From Anaerolineaceae bacterium UBA6073 (GTDB lineage Bacteria; Chloroflexota; Anaerolineae; Anaerolineales; Anaerolineaceae): DNA of 22,570 nt. The notes under the pieces are model-generated. The model ran no database searches. It worked only from the letters and a program-made list of their open reading frames with translations, and was not told the DNA's origin. The number at the start of each line of letters is the position of its first letter. The stretch's first letter is position 1. Positions 13,620 through 21,808 of this stretch are shown piece after piece. Position numbers and translations under genes: made by a program. Where the stretch lies: NCBI GenBank assembly GCA_002436085.1, contig DIXT01000011.1:96286-118855 (forward strand). Direction: 5' to 3'.

Positions 13620-13625
13620 ATTATA
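13620..13625 (-). promoter_or_regulatory. Likely -10 box of the MFS gene
   Basis: Perfect TATAAT on the minus strand, 26 bases before the ATG, with no clear -35. A CCGC-rich inverted repeat (ACCGCACACGCGCGGT) overlaps the spacer. Confidence 0.5.
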
Positions 13626-13822
13626 CCGCACACGCGCGGTACCGTCTGGTTTGTCCGCAAGCCGTGGATTTGCCCGGCTTTCCGGCCCTGAAAAGCGTGC
13701 TCAGGCTCCAACCGCCGATAACCTAAGTTCACAGGCAGCTTGATGTTCACCCGGACAGCCTGCTGCTTGCGCAGGCAATCCAGCCTGCCTATATTTGGTG
13801 AATTGCAGGTTTGCAGGAGAAC

Positions 13823-14463
13823 ATGCTGATGGGTTTTGAGAAGACCGAAGCCACTATTTTAATCACCGGCGCGTCTGACGGGCTGGGCAAGGAAGCCGCC
13901 CGCAAACTGGCCACCCAAGGCGCGTGCCTCATCCTGCACGGCCGCAGCGAAGCTAAACTGCAGGCCGCGGTGGATGAAATCCTGAACGAATTCCCGGACG
14001 CGCGCATCGTCAACCTCAGTTCTATCGCCCACCATACCATCTTGTTGCGGTTAGCCCTTTGCAGATGGACAACATTCCTGGATACGTCGCTTGGATTCTT
14101 TACGCCCGCACAAAATTGCTGCTGACCGCTTTCACATTTGCGCTTGCCCGGCGCCTGAAAGACAGCTGCGTTACCTGCAACGCGCTGCATCCGGGCATCA
14201 TCCCCGGCACGAATGTAACCCGCGCGCTGTGGGCACGTTTTCAGACCACGCGCGAAGAAGGCGCGCAAACCATCGTGGACTGCTGCCTGGACCCCGATTG
14301 TGCCGGTCTGAGCGGCGCGTACATCTCAATTGACCGGGTCGCGCGCGCCAATCCTCAGGCGCTTTCAGTACACTTTCAGGAAACCCTTTGGAAAAAGAGC
14401 CTTGCCTGGTGCGGGCTGGCTGAAAACAAGCAGGGCGAGCCTGCCGGGAAAAGCGGCGGCTGA
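13823..14463 (+). pseudogene. Broken short-chain dehydrogenase/reductase gene
   Basis: The first frame encodes a normal SDR start: ILITGASDGLGKEAARKLA with the TGxxxGxG NAD(P)-binding loop, then LHGRSEAKLQAAVDEIL. It then jumps from EFPDA directly to RIVNLSSIAHH, which in intact SDRs lies some 70-80 residues later, so the NAG strand and adjoining helices are deleted. At about 14035-14055 the frame shifts by one. The catalytic YxxxK (YARTK), FALARRL and NALHPGIIPG continue in the second frame to the stop at 14463. The order and motifs match retinol-dehydrogenase-like SDRs. AGGAG at 13815-13819 could serve ATG 13829 or less well 13823. The deletion plus frameshift make it almost certainly non-functional. 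Confidence 0.8.
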
Positions 14464-14481
14464 GCTTTAATAAGCAATGAA

Positions 14482-14515
14482 CACAAAAACGTAAAGAGAG
14501 GCTGGTTCCGTCTCT
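14482..14515 (-). terminator. Probable intrinsic terminator of the pst operon
   Basis: On the minus strand AGAGA, a bulged C, GG, loop AACCAG, CC and TCTCT form a short stem followed by TTACGTTTTTGTG. It lies about 80 bases after the pstB stop. The stem is modest, so confidence is medium. Confidence 0.45.
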
Positions 14516-14593
14516 ATCAATTCAGACAGGGATTGACCGAAAGCAAGTGTTCCAGTCTGGAGCTGGTGGGGCATTCCCTCAACGGAAATGTTC

Positions 14594-15361
14594 CTACCCA
14601 AACCTGCCGGTGATGTAATCCTCGGTGCGTTTGTCCTGCGGGTTGGTGAAGATCTTGCGCGTCAGGTTGAATTCCACCAGTTTGCCAGTTCGGCTTTCAT
14701 CCGTGAAGAAGAAGGCCGTGTAATCCGAAACGCGCCCGGCCTGCTGCATATTGTGCGTCACGATCACGATGGTGTACTCTTCCACCAGTTGACGAATTAA
14801 TTCCTCTATGCGCTGCGTGGCAATCGGATCGAGCGAAGCGGCCGGTTCGTCCATCAGGATTACGCTGGGTTTTACCGCCAGCGCACGCGCGATGCACAGG
14901 CGCTGCTGCTGCCCGCCCGAAAGAGCGAGCCCGGATTTTCCAAGATTATCTTTCACTTCGTTCCAGAGCGCGGCGCCGCGCAGGCTGGTTTCCACAATTT
15001 CATCCAGGGCTTTTTTATCGCGGATACCGTTCACGCGCGGACCATAAGCAACATTGTCAAAAATTGATTTGGGAAAGGGGTTCGGCTTTTGGAAAACCAT
15101 CCCAACCCGCTGCCTGAGAGCCACGACGTCCATGGAGAAAATATCTTCCCCGTCCAAAAGCGCCTGACCTTCAGTGCGGACGCCGGGGATCAGGTCGTTC
15201 ATACGGTTGAAAGTGCGCAGAAAAGTGCTTTTGCCGCATCCGGAAGGTCCGATGATGGCGGTAACCTGTTTTTCAGGAATTTTCAGGCTGATATCTTCAA
15301 GCGCGCGAAATTTGCCATAGAACAGGCTGTAAGCATTGGTTTCAAGTTTGATCGCGTTCAT
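14594..15361 (-). CDS. pstB: Phosphate ABC transporter ATP-binding protein
   Basis: The ATPase that powers phosphate import through PstCA at the inner membrane. The 255 residues carry Walker A GPSGCGKST (38-46), the PstB-typical GMVFQKPNPFPKSI Q-loop, signature LSGGQQQR, Walker B VILMDEP and the switch histidine in VTHNM. AASLDP replaces the more usual SALDP in the D-loop region. It overlaps pstA by four bases (ATGA), indicating translational coupling. No phoU follows; a broken dehydrogenase gene and probable terminator lie beyond, so PhoU, if present, is elsewhere. Confidence 0.96.
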   Translation of the reverse strand: MNAIKLETNAYSLFYGKFRALEDISLKIPEKQVTAIIGPSGCGKSTFLRTFNRMNDLIPGVRTEGQALLDGEDIFSMDVVALRQRVGMVFQKPNPFPKSIFDNVAYGPRVNGIRDKKALDEIVETSLRGAALWNEVKDNLGKSGLALSGGQQQRLCIARALAVKPSVILMDEPAASLDPIATQRIEELIRQLVEEYTIVIVTHNMQQAGRVSDYTAFFFTDESRTGKLVEFNLTRKIFTNPQDKRTEDYITGRFG

Positions 15362-16293
15362 TGCTGCTGACGCACTCCGGCACTAAGTTTTCGTGAAATT
15401 AAGTCGATAACAAGGTTGATGATGATAATGGAGACAATCAGGACCGCGCCGGTCCCCATGGCTTTTTCAAAGGCGTTGGTGTCCATCGCCAGGTAAAACA
15501 GATGCAGCGAGAGCGTTCGTCCGCCGGAAAGGAGCGAATTTGGCAGCCGGTAGCTGCCGCCCAGCGTGACGTAGAATACCGCCGTCTCGCTGATGATGCG
15601 CCCCACGCTCAAGATGATACCGGTAATAATGCCCGGAATTGCTGCGGGCAGAACCACCTTGCTGATGGTTTGCCAGCGCGTGGCGCCCAAAGCCAGGCTG
15701 CCTTCGCGTAAGCTCACCGGCACAGTCAGCAGCGCTTCCTGCGTCGTGCGGATGATGGTTGGCAGCACCAGGCAAGCCCCAGCCAGCGCGGCGGAGAGCA
15801 GCGAGAATCCGAACTGGAGTGTGGAGACAAACAGGGCGTAACCGAACAAGCCGAAAATGATGGAGGGGATACCTGCCAGCGTTTCCACGCCGAAGTTAGC
15901 GGCCTGTAAAAGCGCTTGCACGAATTTGCCCCCTGCTTTGGTTTGCTCCTGGTATTCAATCATGAAAATCGCTGCGCCTATTCCAAGCGGAGCGGCGATC
16001 ACCAAAATTAAAGCTACCAGATAAATTGTGGTGATGATTGTAGTGGAAATGCCGCCTTCTCCGGATAGACCGCCTTTTGGCGCTGTCGTCAGGAAGTCCC
16101 AGCTCAGAGATTTGAAGCCGGTGATGAAGACATACCCCACCACCACCACTAAAACCAAAACGACGATCAGGCTAGCCAGCCAGAGCAGCCCAAAGCTTAA
16201 CTTCTGGGTCGTCTGACGCTTACGCAGGTTCGCAGACGCGCTGCTGGCGCGGAGATCTGCTGGCTTCATTGGCGTCAATTCCTGCTCGGTCAT
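15358..16293 (-). CDS. pstA: Phosphate ABC transporter permease
   Basis: One of the two membrane subunits of the Pst phosphate importer. From the start chosen here it has 311 residues: a 30-residue cytoplasmic N-terminus, a first helix (SLIVVLVLVVVVGYVF), and about five more helices. The EAA loop contacting PstB is REGSLALGATRWQTISKVVLPAAIPGI. An upstream ATG at 16323 lies inside pstC coding sequence and lacks a ribosome site. The ATG at 16293 has AGGGA about ten bases before it and leaves 13 bases between the pstC stop and this start, so I prefer it. The gene overlaps pstB by four bases. Confidence 0.93.
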   Translation of the reverse strand: MTEQELTPMKPADLRASSASANLRKRQTTQKLSFGLLWLASLIVVLVLVVVVGYVFITGFKSLSWDFLTTAPKGGLSGEGGISTTIITTIYLVALILVIAAPLGIGAAIFMIEYQEQTKAGGKFVQALLQAANFGVETLAGIPSIIFGLFGYALFVSTLQFGFSLLSAALAGACLVLPTIIRTTQEALLTVPVSLREGSLALGATRWQTISKVVLPAAIPGIITGIILSVGRIISETAVFYVTLGGSYRLPNSLLSGGRTLSLHLFYLAMDTNAFEKAMGTGAVLIVSIIIINLVIDLISRKLSAGVRQQQ

Positions 16294-16306
16294 CTGGTTC
16301 GCATCC

Positions 16307-17203
16307 CTAATTAGCCAAAGCATTGCTGCGGTTCAAAAACGCGTGGGCGGAGACATTGACAATCATAATCAGCATAAAGAGCACCACGCCGGTCGCAAAA
16401 AGGGCGCTGGCGTGCAGCCCGGAGGCGTAGTTGATTTCCACGGCAATGTTGCCGGTAAGCGTGCGGGCCTGGCTGAGAAAAACAGTCAGCGGGTTGTCAT
16501 TCAGCGGGGCGGGCAGGATAACGGAGTTGCCAATTACCATGATCATCGCCATCGTTTCGCCCAGCGCTCTGCCAATCCCGAGGATCAACGCTGCGACAAT
16601 ACCTGACTTCCCGGCGGGCAAGAGCACCTGAAAGATCGTCTGCAGGTGGGTCGCGCCCAATGCAAGGGAGGCTTCTGTGTACGCGCGCGGCACAGCCCGG
16701 ATCGCGTCTTCGGAAATGCTGGTAATGGTGGGCAGGATCATCACCGCCAGAACAATCGCGGCGGAGAGCAACCCATAACCGGAATTGCCAGCCACCGGAA
16801 TACGGCGGATAAGCGGCACCAGCACAACCATGCCAAACAGCCCGTAAACCACCGAAGGGATGCCCGCCAGCAGCTGCACAGCCGGGCGAACCACTGCCTG
16901 AACCCCACGCGGAGCAATTTCCGCCAGGAAGATGGCCGTGGCAATCGCGAGCGGTACGCCGATGACCAGCGCCATGAGCGTGACCATCACCGAGCCGACA
17001 ATCATTGCCAGGATGCCAAAGCTGCCGTTTGCCGGGCGCCAGGTTAGCTCTCCCAACAAACCCTGAACGCCAAATTCTTTGAAAGCCGGGAGGCTGGAGC
17101 GAAATATGAAGATGAAGATAGAAACTACGATAACGATGGATAGCGATGCAGAAATGAGCAGTACGGTCCGAACAGCTTTGTCGACTTGAAGTTTGTTCTG
17201 CAT
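16307..17203 (-). CDS. pstC: Phosphate ABC transporter permease
   Basis: The partner membrane subunit of the Pst importer, 298 residues with six predicted helices. A long first helix (LISASLSIVIVVSIFIFIF) is followed by the periplasmic segment LTWRPANGSFGILAMIVGS typical of PstC. The EAA loop is TEASLALGATHLQTIFQVLL, and RALGETMAMIMVIGN is a PstC hallmark. The ATG at 17203 has GGAG six bases upstream. The gene lies 86 bases after pstS, and that gap holds a strong hairpin, which would let pstS be expressed above the membrane subunits. Confidence 0.95.
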   Translation of the reverse strand: MQNKLQVDKAVRTVLLISASLSIVIVVSIFIFIFRSSLPAFKEFGVQGLLGELTWRPANGSFGILAMIVGSVMVTLMALVIGVPLAIATAIFLAEIAPRGVQAVVRPAVQLLAGIPSVVYGLFGMVVLVPLIRRIPVAGNSGYGLLSAAIVLAVMILPTITSISEDAIRAVPRAYTEASLALGATHLQTIFQVLLPAGKSGIVAALILGIGRALGETMAMIMVIGNSVILPAPLNDNPLTVFLSQARTLTGNIAVEINYASGLHASALFATGVVLFMLIMIVNVSAHAFLNRSNALAN

Positions 17204-17233
17204 GGCTTCTCCAGCGTTCTATTCTATCAGAAA

Positions 17234-17266
17234 CCTGGCGTCCTCAAGCCAATTGAGAACGCCAGG
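17234..17266 (-). terminator. Hairpin between pstS and pstC (attenuator or mRNA-stability element)
   Basis: CCTGGCGTCCTCAA and TTGAGAACGCCAGG pair over 14 bp with one mismatch around a GCCAA loop. It lies 23 bases after the pstS stop and 30 before the pstC start. On the minus strand it is followed by TTTCTG, too short a U-run for full termination, so partial termination or 3'-end protection of pstS mRNA is likely. Confidence 0.6.
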
Positions 17267-17289
17267 AATAATCTACACCTGACAAAGAC

Positions 17290-18099
17290 TTACTTTACAG
17301 GGATGTAACCCTCTTCACGAACCATCGCCTGACCGTCAGCGCTGAGGACAAAATCCAGGAAGGCTTTGACAAGCCCTTCCGGGGCGCCGTCGGTAAGCAG
17401 ATTCAAGGGACGCACCACCGGATAGACACCGCTGGAGGCGTTCTCTTCAGTCGGAGCTGCGCCGCCAATGCTCAGGGCTTTCGTGCTCTCATCCAAATAG
17501 CCAAATGAGAGGAAAGCGATCGCGTTCGGGGTAGTGGAGACTACGGTGCGGACTGCGCCGTTCGAGGACTGCAGGATCGCGTTGTCCAGGATCAGGGCGT
17601 CCTTGCCCATTACCATCTCCATGAAAGCGTCGCGAGTTCCGGAGCCTTCTTCACGCGCGACAACCGTAATCGCCGCATCCGCGCCGCCAACTTCGCTCCA
17701 GTTCACGATTTTGCCGCTAAAAATATCGCGGATTTGATCAAGACTCAGGTCGTTGACTGAATTTTCAGGATTGACCACGATCGCGATGCCGTCCCGGGCA
17801 ATAACGTGTACCTGCATGTTCTTGAACTGGGCCAGTTCCTCGGCCTTAACCTCGCGGGACGCCATGCCAATATCCGAGGTGCCTTCGCCAGCAGCTTTGA
17901 CACCCACGCTGGAACCGCCGCCCTGAACGTCGATTTGGACATCCGGATTAGAGCTCATAAAGCTCTCAGCCAGCTTTTCTGCCAGGGGCTGCACGGTGGT
18001 AGATCCGGTGATGCTCAGCGTACCGGTCTCACCTGCAGCGCCGCACGCGCTCAGAAGCAAGCCTGCAAGCAAAAAGACTACAACAATTGATTTACGCAT
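17290..18099 (-). CDS. pstS: Phosphate-binding lipoprotein of the Pst transporter
   Basis: The extracytoplasmic phosphate receptor that hands phosphate to PstCA. The 269 residues begin with a lipoprotein signal (MRKSIVVVFLLAGLLLSAC; lipobox LSAC with Cys19), so it is membrane-anchored. Phosphate-binding segments are GSTTVQPLAE (32-41), GGGSSVG, DIGMASREVK, and REEGSGTRDAF, the last being the classic PBP-like loop. DQIRDIFSGKIVNWSEVGG is also characteristic. The ATG at 18099 has GGAG about 12 bases upstream and AAGAAAG nearer. It leads the pstSCAB operon; possible Pho-box repeats lie 48-100 bases upstream. Confidence 0.96.
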   Translation of the reverse strand: MRKSIVVVFLLAGLLLSACGAAGETGTLSITGSTTVQPLAEKLAESFMSSNPDVQIDVQGGGSSVGVKAAGEGTSDIGMASREVKAEELAQFKNMQVHVIARDGIAIVVNPENSVNDLSLDQIRDIFSGKIVNWSEVGGADAAITVVAREEGSGTRDAFMEMVMGKDALILDNAILQSSNGAVRTVVSTTPNAIAFLSFGYLDESTKALSIGGAAPTEENASSGVYPVVRPLNLLTDGAPEGLVKAFLDFVLSADGQAMVREEGYIPVK

Positions 18100-18146
18100 T
18101 TTTCTTTCTTCTCCATTAATAGAATTGTTTTGAACTTACCCTAAGC

Positions 18147-18198
18147 TTAACACGCTGGTTTTAAGGAGCTTTCAACTTCAGGTTAACAAAGGGTAAAA
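18147..18198 (+). promoter_or_regulatory. Candidate Pho box upstream of pstS
   Basis: TTAACA (18147), TTTAAG (18160), TTCAAC (18171), TTAACA (18183) and GTAAAA (18193) recur every 10-13 bases. This resembles the tandem TTAACA-like hexamers bound by PhoP of Gram-positive bacteria, whose spacing is about 11 bases. Position before a pst operon fits. No experimental Chloroflexota consensus is known to me. Confidence 0.4.
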
Positions 18199-18394
18199 GT
18201 CTGATTTAGGTTTGTCCCGTGGAAGGGATATTCCTGTATGGTTTACCTTTTCAGGAACAGAAAGCAGGACATTACGCTCATTATTAGCACTAAGGATTTT
18301 TTACAGTTAAAGAACATAGTCCGCAGCAGGCTGAATTCCTGATGCTGAGCAGCGTTTCCGGTTAAACCTAAACGCAGGTCTTTTCGGAACATGT

Positions 18395-18400
18395 TAAAAT
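18395..18400 (+). promoter_or_regulatory. -10 box six bases from the DUF3048 gene start (leaderless transcript candidate)
   Basis: TAAAAT, spacer CCACCT, then ATG at 18407: the same geometry as the GT4 gene at 10435. No Shine-Dalgarno is present and no -35 hexamer is clear. Confidence 0.45.
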
Positions 18401-18406
18401 CCACCT

Positions 18407-19630
18407 ATGAACGCGCGCGCGACCGTCAGGATTGTACCGGGCACCCTGCTATTGCTAATTTTCTGCATCAGCCTGTCCGCTTGCGCCGGGCTCAGCACCC
18501 CGCCCGTCCTTACGCCAGCTGCCCTGCGCCAGGTCAGCCCCACGCCCGGGCCAGCCCAGCGCCAAACCCAGGCGGCTGCCGCTGCCACCCCCACACCCGT
18601 TCCCTCGCCCACGCCCTGGACCTACGCCACCTACACCCCCACCCTGCCCCCCGCGGACCTGCCAGCAGCCAGAATTAATCCGCTCACCGGGCTGCCCGCG
18701 CAGGATAAAGCTCTGCTGGATGAAAGACCTGTGCTGGTAAAAATCGCAAACTGGCCGCAGAACCTGCGCCCGGCAGCCGGGCTTAAGCAGGCTGATCTGG
18801 TGTTTGAGTATTACATTGGCTTTCAGATGAACCATCTGGCCGCGGTCTTTCACGGCAGAGATTCCGAGCGCGTGGGCCCGCTTGCGCCAGCCCGCATGGT
18901 GGACGCGCGCCTGGCGGAACACTACCAGGGCATCGTCGCTTATGCCAGCGCGGACAGTACCGTGGAAAAGATTTTCGCGGAAGTCCTGCCAGATCGGGCC
19001 TTCGCGCGCGGTTTCGCACCTTGCCCGGCTATTTGCACCATTACCGATACCACGGGCGAAAATACTTTCGTGGATACTGCCGCTCTGCGCACGCACGCCA
19101 GCGAAGCAAAAGAATTAATCGAAACCATCGACTTGCTTGGTTTCACCTTTGACCCCCGCCTCTCAGACTGGGACGCGGACGCGGACACCCTCAGCCTGCA
19201 GTACGCGGATTTCTCCGTGATGGAATGGCGCTTTGACAGCGAAACCGACCAATATGTGCTCTACCAGGATTTTGCCGATCAAGGTTCGATCCGAATCGTG
19301 CAATCTACTGACCGCGCGGACGGAAGCCGCATCGCATTCGAAAATGTGCTGGTCCTGTTCGCCAATTACATCGAATACAACCCGACCATGTACGACGTGG
19401 ACTTCCGCGAGGGTGACCCTAATCAACGCGCGCTCCTGCTGCGCGACGGCAAGCTCATCTACGGCACCTGGTCTGCCGCCGACCCGTTCAGCCCGATAAA
19501 CCTGTTCGGCAAAACAGGCGCGCCCCTGCCGCTCAAGCCTGGACGCACCTGGATTATCTTCGTCGGGACGACCAGCAAGGCTGCCCAGATCAGCGGCAGC
19601 GAATGGGAGCTGGTTTTCTCATTGCAGTAA
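18407..19630 (+). CDS. DUF3048 (YerB-like) lipoprotein
   Basis: A 407-residue surface lipoprotein of unknown function related to B. subtilis YerB. It has a signal peptide with lipobox LSAC (Cys26), then a Pro/Thr/Ala-rich low-complexity linker (about 30-88: PTPVPSPTPW and similar) that would hold the domain away from the membrane. The DUF3048 N-terminal domain opens with NPLTGLP (91-97), RPVLVKIANWPQNLRP (107-122) and ADLVFEYYI (129-137). GPLAPARMVD and the C-terminal lobe with GKTGAPLPLKPGRTWIIFVG complete it. The single-base-precise start is supported by a -10 box six bases upstream. It diverges from pstS, and its stop lies only 15 bases from the stop of the convergent metal ATPase gene. 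A role in the cell envelope is an inference. Confidence 0.88.
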   Translation: MNARATVRIVPGTLLLLIFCISLSACAGLSTPPVLTPAALRQVSPTPGPAQRQTQAAAAATPTPVPSPTPWTYATYTPTLPPADLPAARINPLTGLPAQDKALLDERPVLVKIANWPQNLRPAAGLKQADLVFEYYIGFQMNHLAAVFHGRDSERVGPLAPARMVDARLAEHYQGIVAYASADSTVEKIFAEVLPDRAFARGFAPCPAICTITDTTGENTFVDTAALRTHASEAKELIETIDLLGFTFDPRLSDWDADADTLSLQYADFSVMEWRFDSETDQYVLYQDFADQGSIRIVQSTDRADGSRIAFENVLVLFANYIEYNPTMYDVDFREGDPNQRALLLRDGKLIYGTWSAADPFSPINLFGKTGAPLPLKPGRTWIIFVGTTSKAAQISGSEWELVFSLQ

Positions 19631-19645
19631 AGCTAGTACCCATAA

Positions 19646-21808
19646 CTAAGCCGGCTGAAAGCCGATAGCGCGCATCCCGTTCAGGGTCACAATCAGCGTA
19701 ATACCGATATCTGCAAGCACCGCCACCCACAGCGGCGTCAGACCGAACAGCGCCAGCACCGCGACCGTGACTTTCACGCCCAGGCTGATGCTGATGTTCT
19801 GCCGGATCAGACGGTTCACGTAGCGCGACAGGTCAAAAGCGAAAGGCAGCTGGTTGAGGTCATCCTGCATCAGGACCACGTCCGCGGTCTCGAGCACCTG
19901 AGCGTTGCCAGCCCCCCCCATCCCGATGCCGATATCCGCGCTGGCAAGCGCCGGGCTGTCGTTGCTGCCATCCCCCACCATCAGAACCTGCCCGTATTTC
20001 TGCTTCAGTTCCCCGAGCAGTTTGTATTTTTCTTCGGGCAAAAGTCCCGCGTGGCTTTCATCCAGCCCGACCAAGCCAGCCACCTGTTCCGCCGTTTCAG
20101 CGTTGTCGCCTGTGAGCATGACCGTATGCATTCCACGCTGCTTGAGCGCCGCTACGACTGCCTGAGCTTCCGGCCGCACGCCGTCCTGTGCGCCCAAAAA
20201 ACCGCGTACGCGTTTGCCGTCGCAGACCAGCATGGTGGTTTGCCCCTGACTTTCGGCTGCCAGGGTTTCCTGGCGCAGTTCAGCAGGCACCTGGTGTTCC
20301 GCATCGAAGAGCGGGAGGCTTCCAACCGTGGCCATCTTCCCGTTCACATAGCCCTGCTGCCCCCTGCCATTGAGCAGTTCCAGCTGTTCGGCTGGACGGT
20401 AGCGCGTGTGGACGCTGCGTTCCTGCGCCGCGTTCACAACCGCCTGCCCCAGCGGATGCGTGCTGTAATACTCCAGCGAACTGGCCAGCGCCAGCAGGTC
20501 GTTGCAGGGCTCGCATTGCTCGCCGCCTTTGCAATCTACCGCTTTGACCGTAAGGATGACAGGCTTACCGAGTGTTAGCGTGCCGGTTTTGTCAAAAGCC
20601 GCCAGCTTCGAACGGCTGAGGCTCTCTAGGTACACGCCGCCCTTGAAAATCACGCCGGCGCGCGCGGCGCGTGTGAGCCCGCTGATTATCGTGACCGGCG
20701 TGCTGACGATCAGCGCGCAAGGGCAGCCAATCATAAGCAGGGAAAGCGCGCGGTGCAGCCAGCCATACCCGCCCGGGCTGTTCCACAAAGGCTGCCCAAA
20801 CAGCAGGGTCGGGACCAGCGCTGTCAGCACCGCGGCCGCGACGACAAGCGGGGTATACACCGCCGCAAAACGGTCAATGAACTTTTCCTGCCGGGCTTTG
20901 ACCGCGCGGGCGTCCAGCACCAGGTTCACGATGCGCTGCACGGTGGTATCCTGCGCCAGGGCGGTCACGCGGACTTTCAGCACGCCCTGCCCGTTAATGG
21001 TGCCGGAAATCACCGGATCGCCCGCCTGTTTGGGGATCAGGCGGCTTTCGCCGGTGATCGGCGCCTGGTTAATTTCGCTGTTTCCTTCCACGATCACCCC
21101 GTCCATCGGGAAGCGTTCGCCCGCGCGTACGATCACCACATCCTCCAGCGCCAGGCTCTCAATCGGCACGGTCTCTTCTCCAGATTCGCCTACGCGCACA
21201 GCGGTTTTGGGCGCCAGGTCCGCGAATTCGGTCAGCACCGCCCGCGCATGATCGTTGGTGTAGGTTTCCATGGCTTCGGAGAGATGGAACAGGATCAGAA
21301 TGACAAAAGCTTCCGGGGTTTCGTTGATGACCACCGCGCCGATAACCGCCAGGGTCAACAGAAAGTTTATCGTCAGCTTGCGGTCCAGGAACAGGCTGCG
21401 CAGACCGCTGCGAAAAATCGGGAAGCCCGCCGCGAGCAAGGCCGCAAGTTGGAGCACAATCCGCCAGGCGCCGTTCACATCCAGGCGCGGCAGGAAGAGC
21501 GAGCCGAGCAGCAAGAACAGCCCGGGCAAAGTGGCGCGCAAGCTGCGGTCGGTGCTGAGGGTCTTCCAGAAGCCAGCAAAGGTCAGGCTGCGGGAGGCCG
21601 GCGCGTGCGCCTCAAGAGGGGTAAATCCAAGCTGGCGGATGCGCTCGCGCAGGAGCTCAGGGTCGGCATCCCCTTCCACCGTCAGCTCCGCGCGCGTGAA
21701 GTCCAGGCGCGCGTCCCGCACGCCGGACATGCGCTTCAGGCTGGTTTCAATCACCCGGGCGCAGTCCACACAGTCCAGGCCTTGCAGGGGAATGACGATA
21801 GATTTCAT
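19646..21808 (-). CDS. P1B-type heavy-metal ATPase, probably Zn2+/Cd2+/Pb2+ efflux
   Basis: A 720-residue membrane pump that exports divalent metal using ATP. An N-terminal HMA domain has GLDCVDCA (Cys13, Cys16). The actuator domain has TGES (252-255), and the metal-binding CPC is at 362-364 (MIGCPCALIVSTP). The phosphorylation site is DKTGTLT (Asp406), followed by the HP locus STHPLG (449-454), MLTGDNAE, and GDGSNDSPALASADIGIGM. RQNISISLGVK and VAVLADIGITLIVTLN near the C-terminus are the P1B-2 (ZntA/CadA) helix signatures, with the conserved Asp of the metal site. An unusual Cys cluster (CKGGEQCEPC, 426-435) sits just after the phosphorylation motif. Its ATG overlaps the stop of the arsR-type gene (ATGA), and AAGGGAG lies upstream. 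Confidence 0.93.
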   Translation of the reverse strand: MKSIVIPLQGLDCVDCARVIETSLKRMSGVRDARLDFTRAELTVEGDADPELLRERIRQLGFTPLEAHAPASRSLTFAGFWKTLSTDRSLRATLPGLFLLLGSLFLPRLDVNGAWRIVLQLAALLAAGFPIFRSGLRSLFLDRKLTINFLLTLAVIGAVVINETPEAFVILILFHLSEAMETYTNDHARAVLTEFADLAPKTAVRVGESGEETVPIESLALEDVVIVRAGERFPMDGVIVEGNSEINQAPITGESRLIPKQAGDPVISGTINGQGVLKVRVTALAQDTTVQRIVNLVLDARAVKARQEKFIDRFAAVYTPLVVAAAVLTALVPTLLFGQPLWNSPGGYGWLHRALSLLMIGCPCALIVSTPVTIISGLTRAARAGVIFKGGVYLESLSRSKLAAFDKTGTLTLGKPVILTVKAVDCKGGEQCEPCNDLLALASSLEYYSTHPLGQAVVNAAQERSVHTRYRPAEQLELLNGRGQQGYVNGKMATVGSLPLFDAEHQVPAELRQETLAAESQGQTTMLVCDGKRVRGFLGAQDGVRPEAQAVVAALKQRGMHTVMLTGDNAETAEQVAGLVGLDESHAGLLPEEKYKLLGELKQKYGQVLMVGDGSNDSPALASADIGIGMGGAGNAQVLETADVVLMQDDLNQLPFAFDLSRYVNRLIRQNISISLGVKVTVAVLALFGLTPLWVAVLADIGITLIVTLNGMRAIGFQPA

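Larger units (their letters stand above)
18100..18406. other. Divergent intergenic region between pstS and the DUF3048 lipoprotein
   Basis: The 307 bases hold the control regions of both genes. Next to pstS are tandem TTAACA-like hexamers (18147-18198); next to the lipoprotein gene is a TAAAAT -10 box (18395-18400) and an inverted repeat GCGTTT/AAACGC (18352-18375 area). I see no gene or structured RNA in the middle. Confidence 0.5.

Noticed and set aside
16294..16323. Ten-codon N-terminal extension of pstA
   Set aside because: It lies inside pstC, lacks a ribosome site, and a well-placed AGGGA serves the ATG at 16293.
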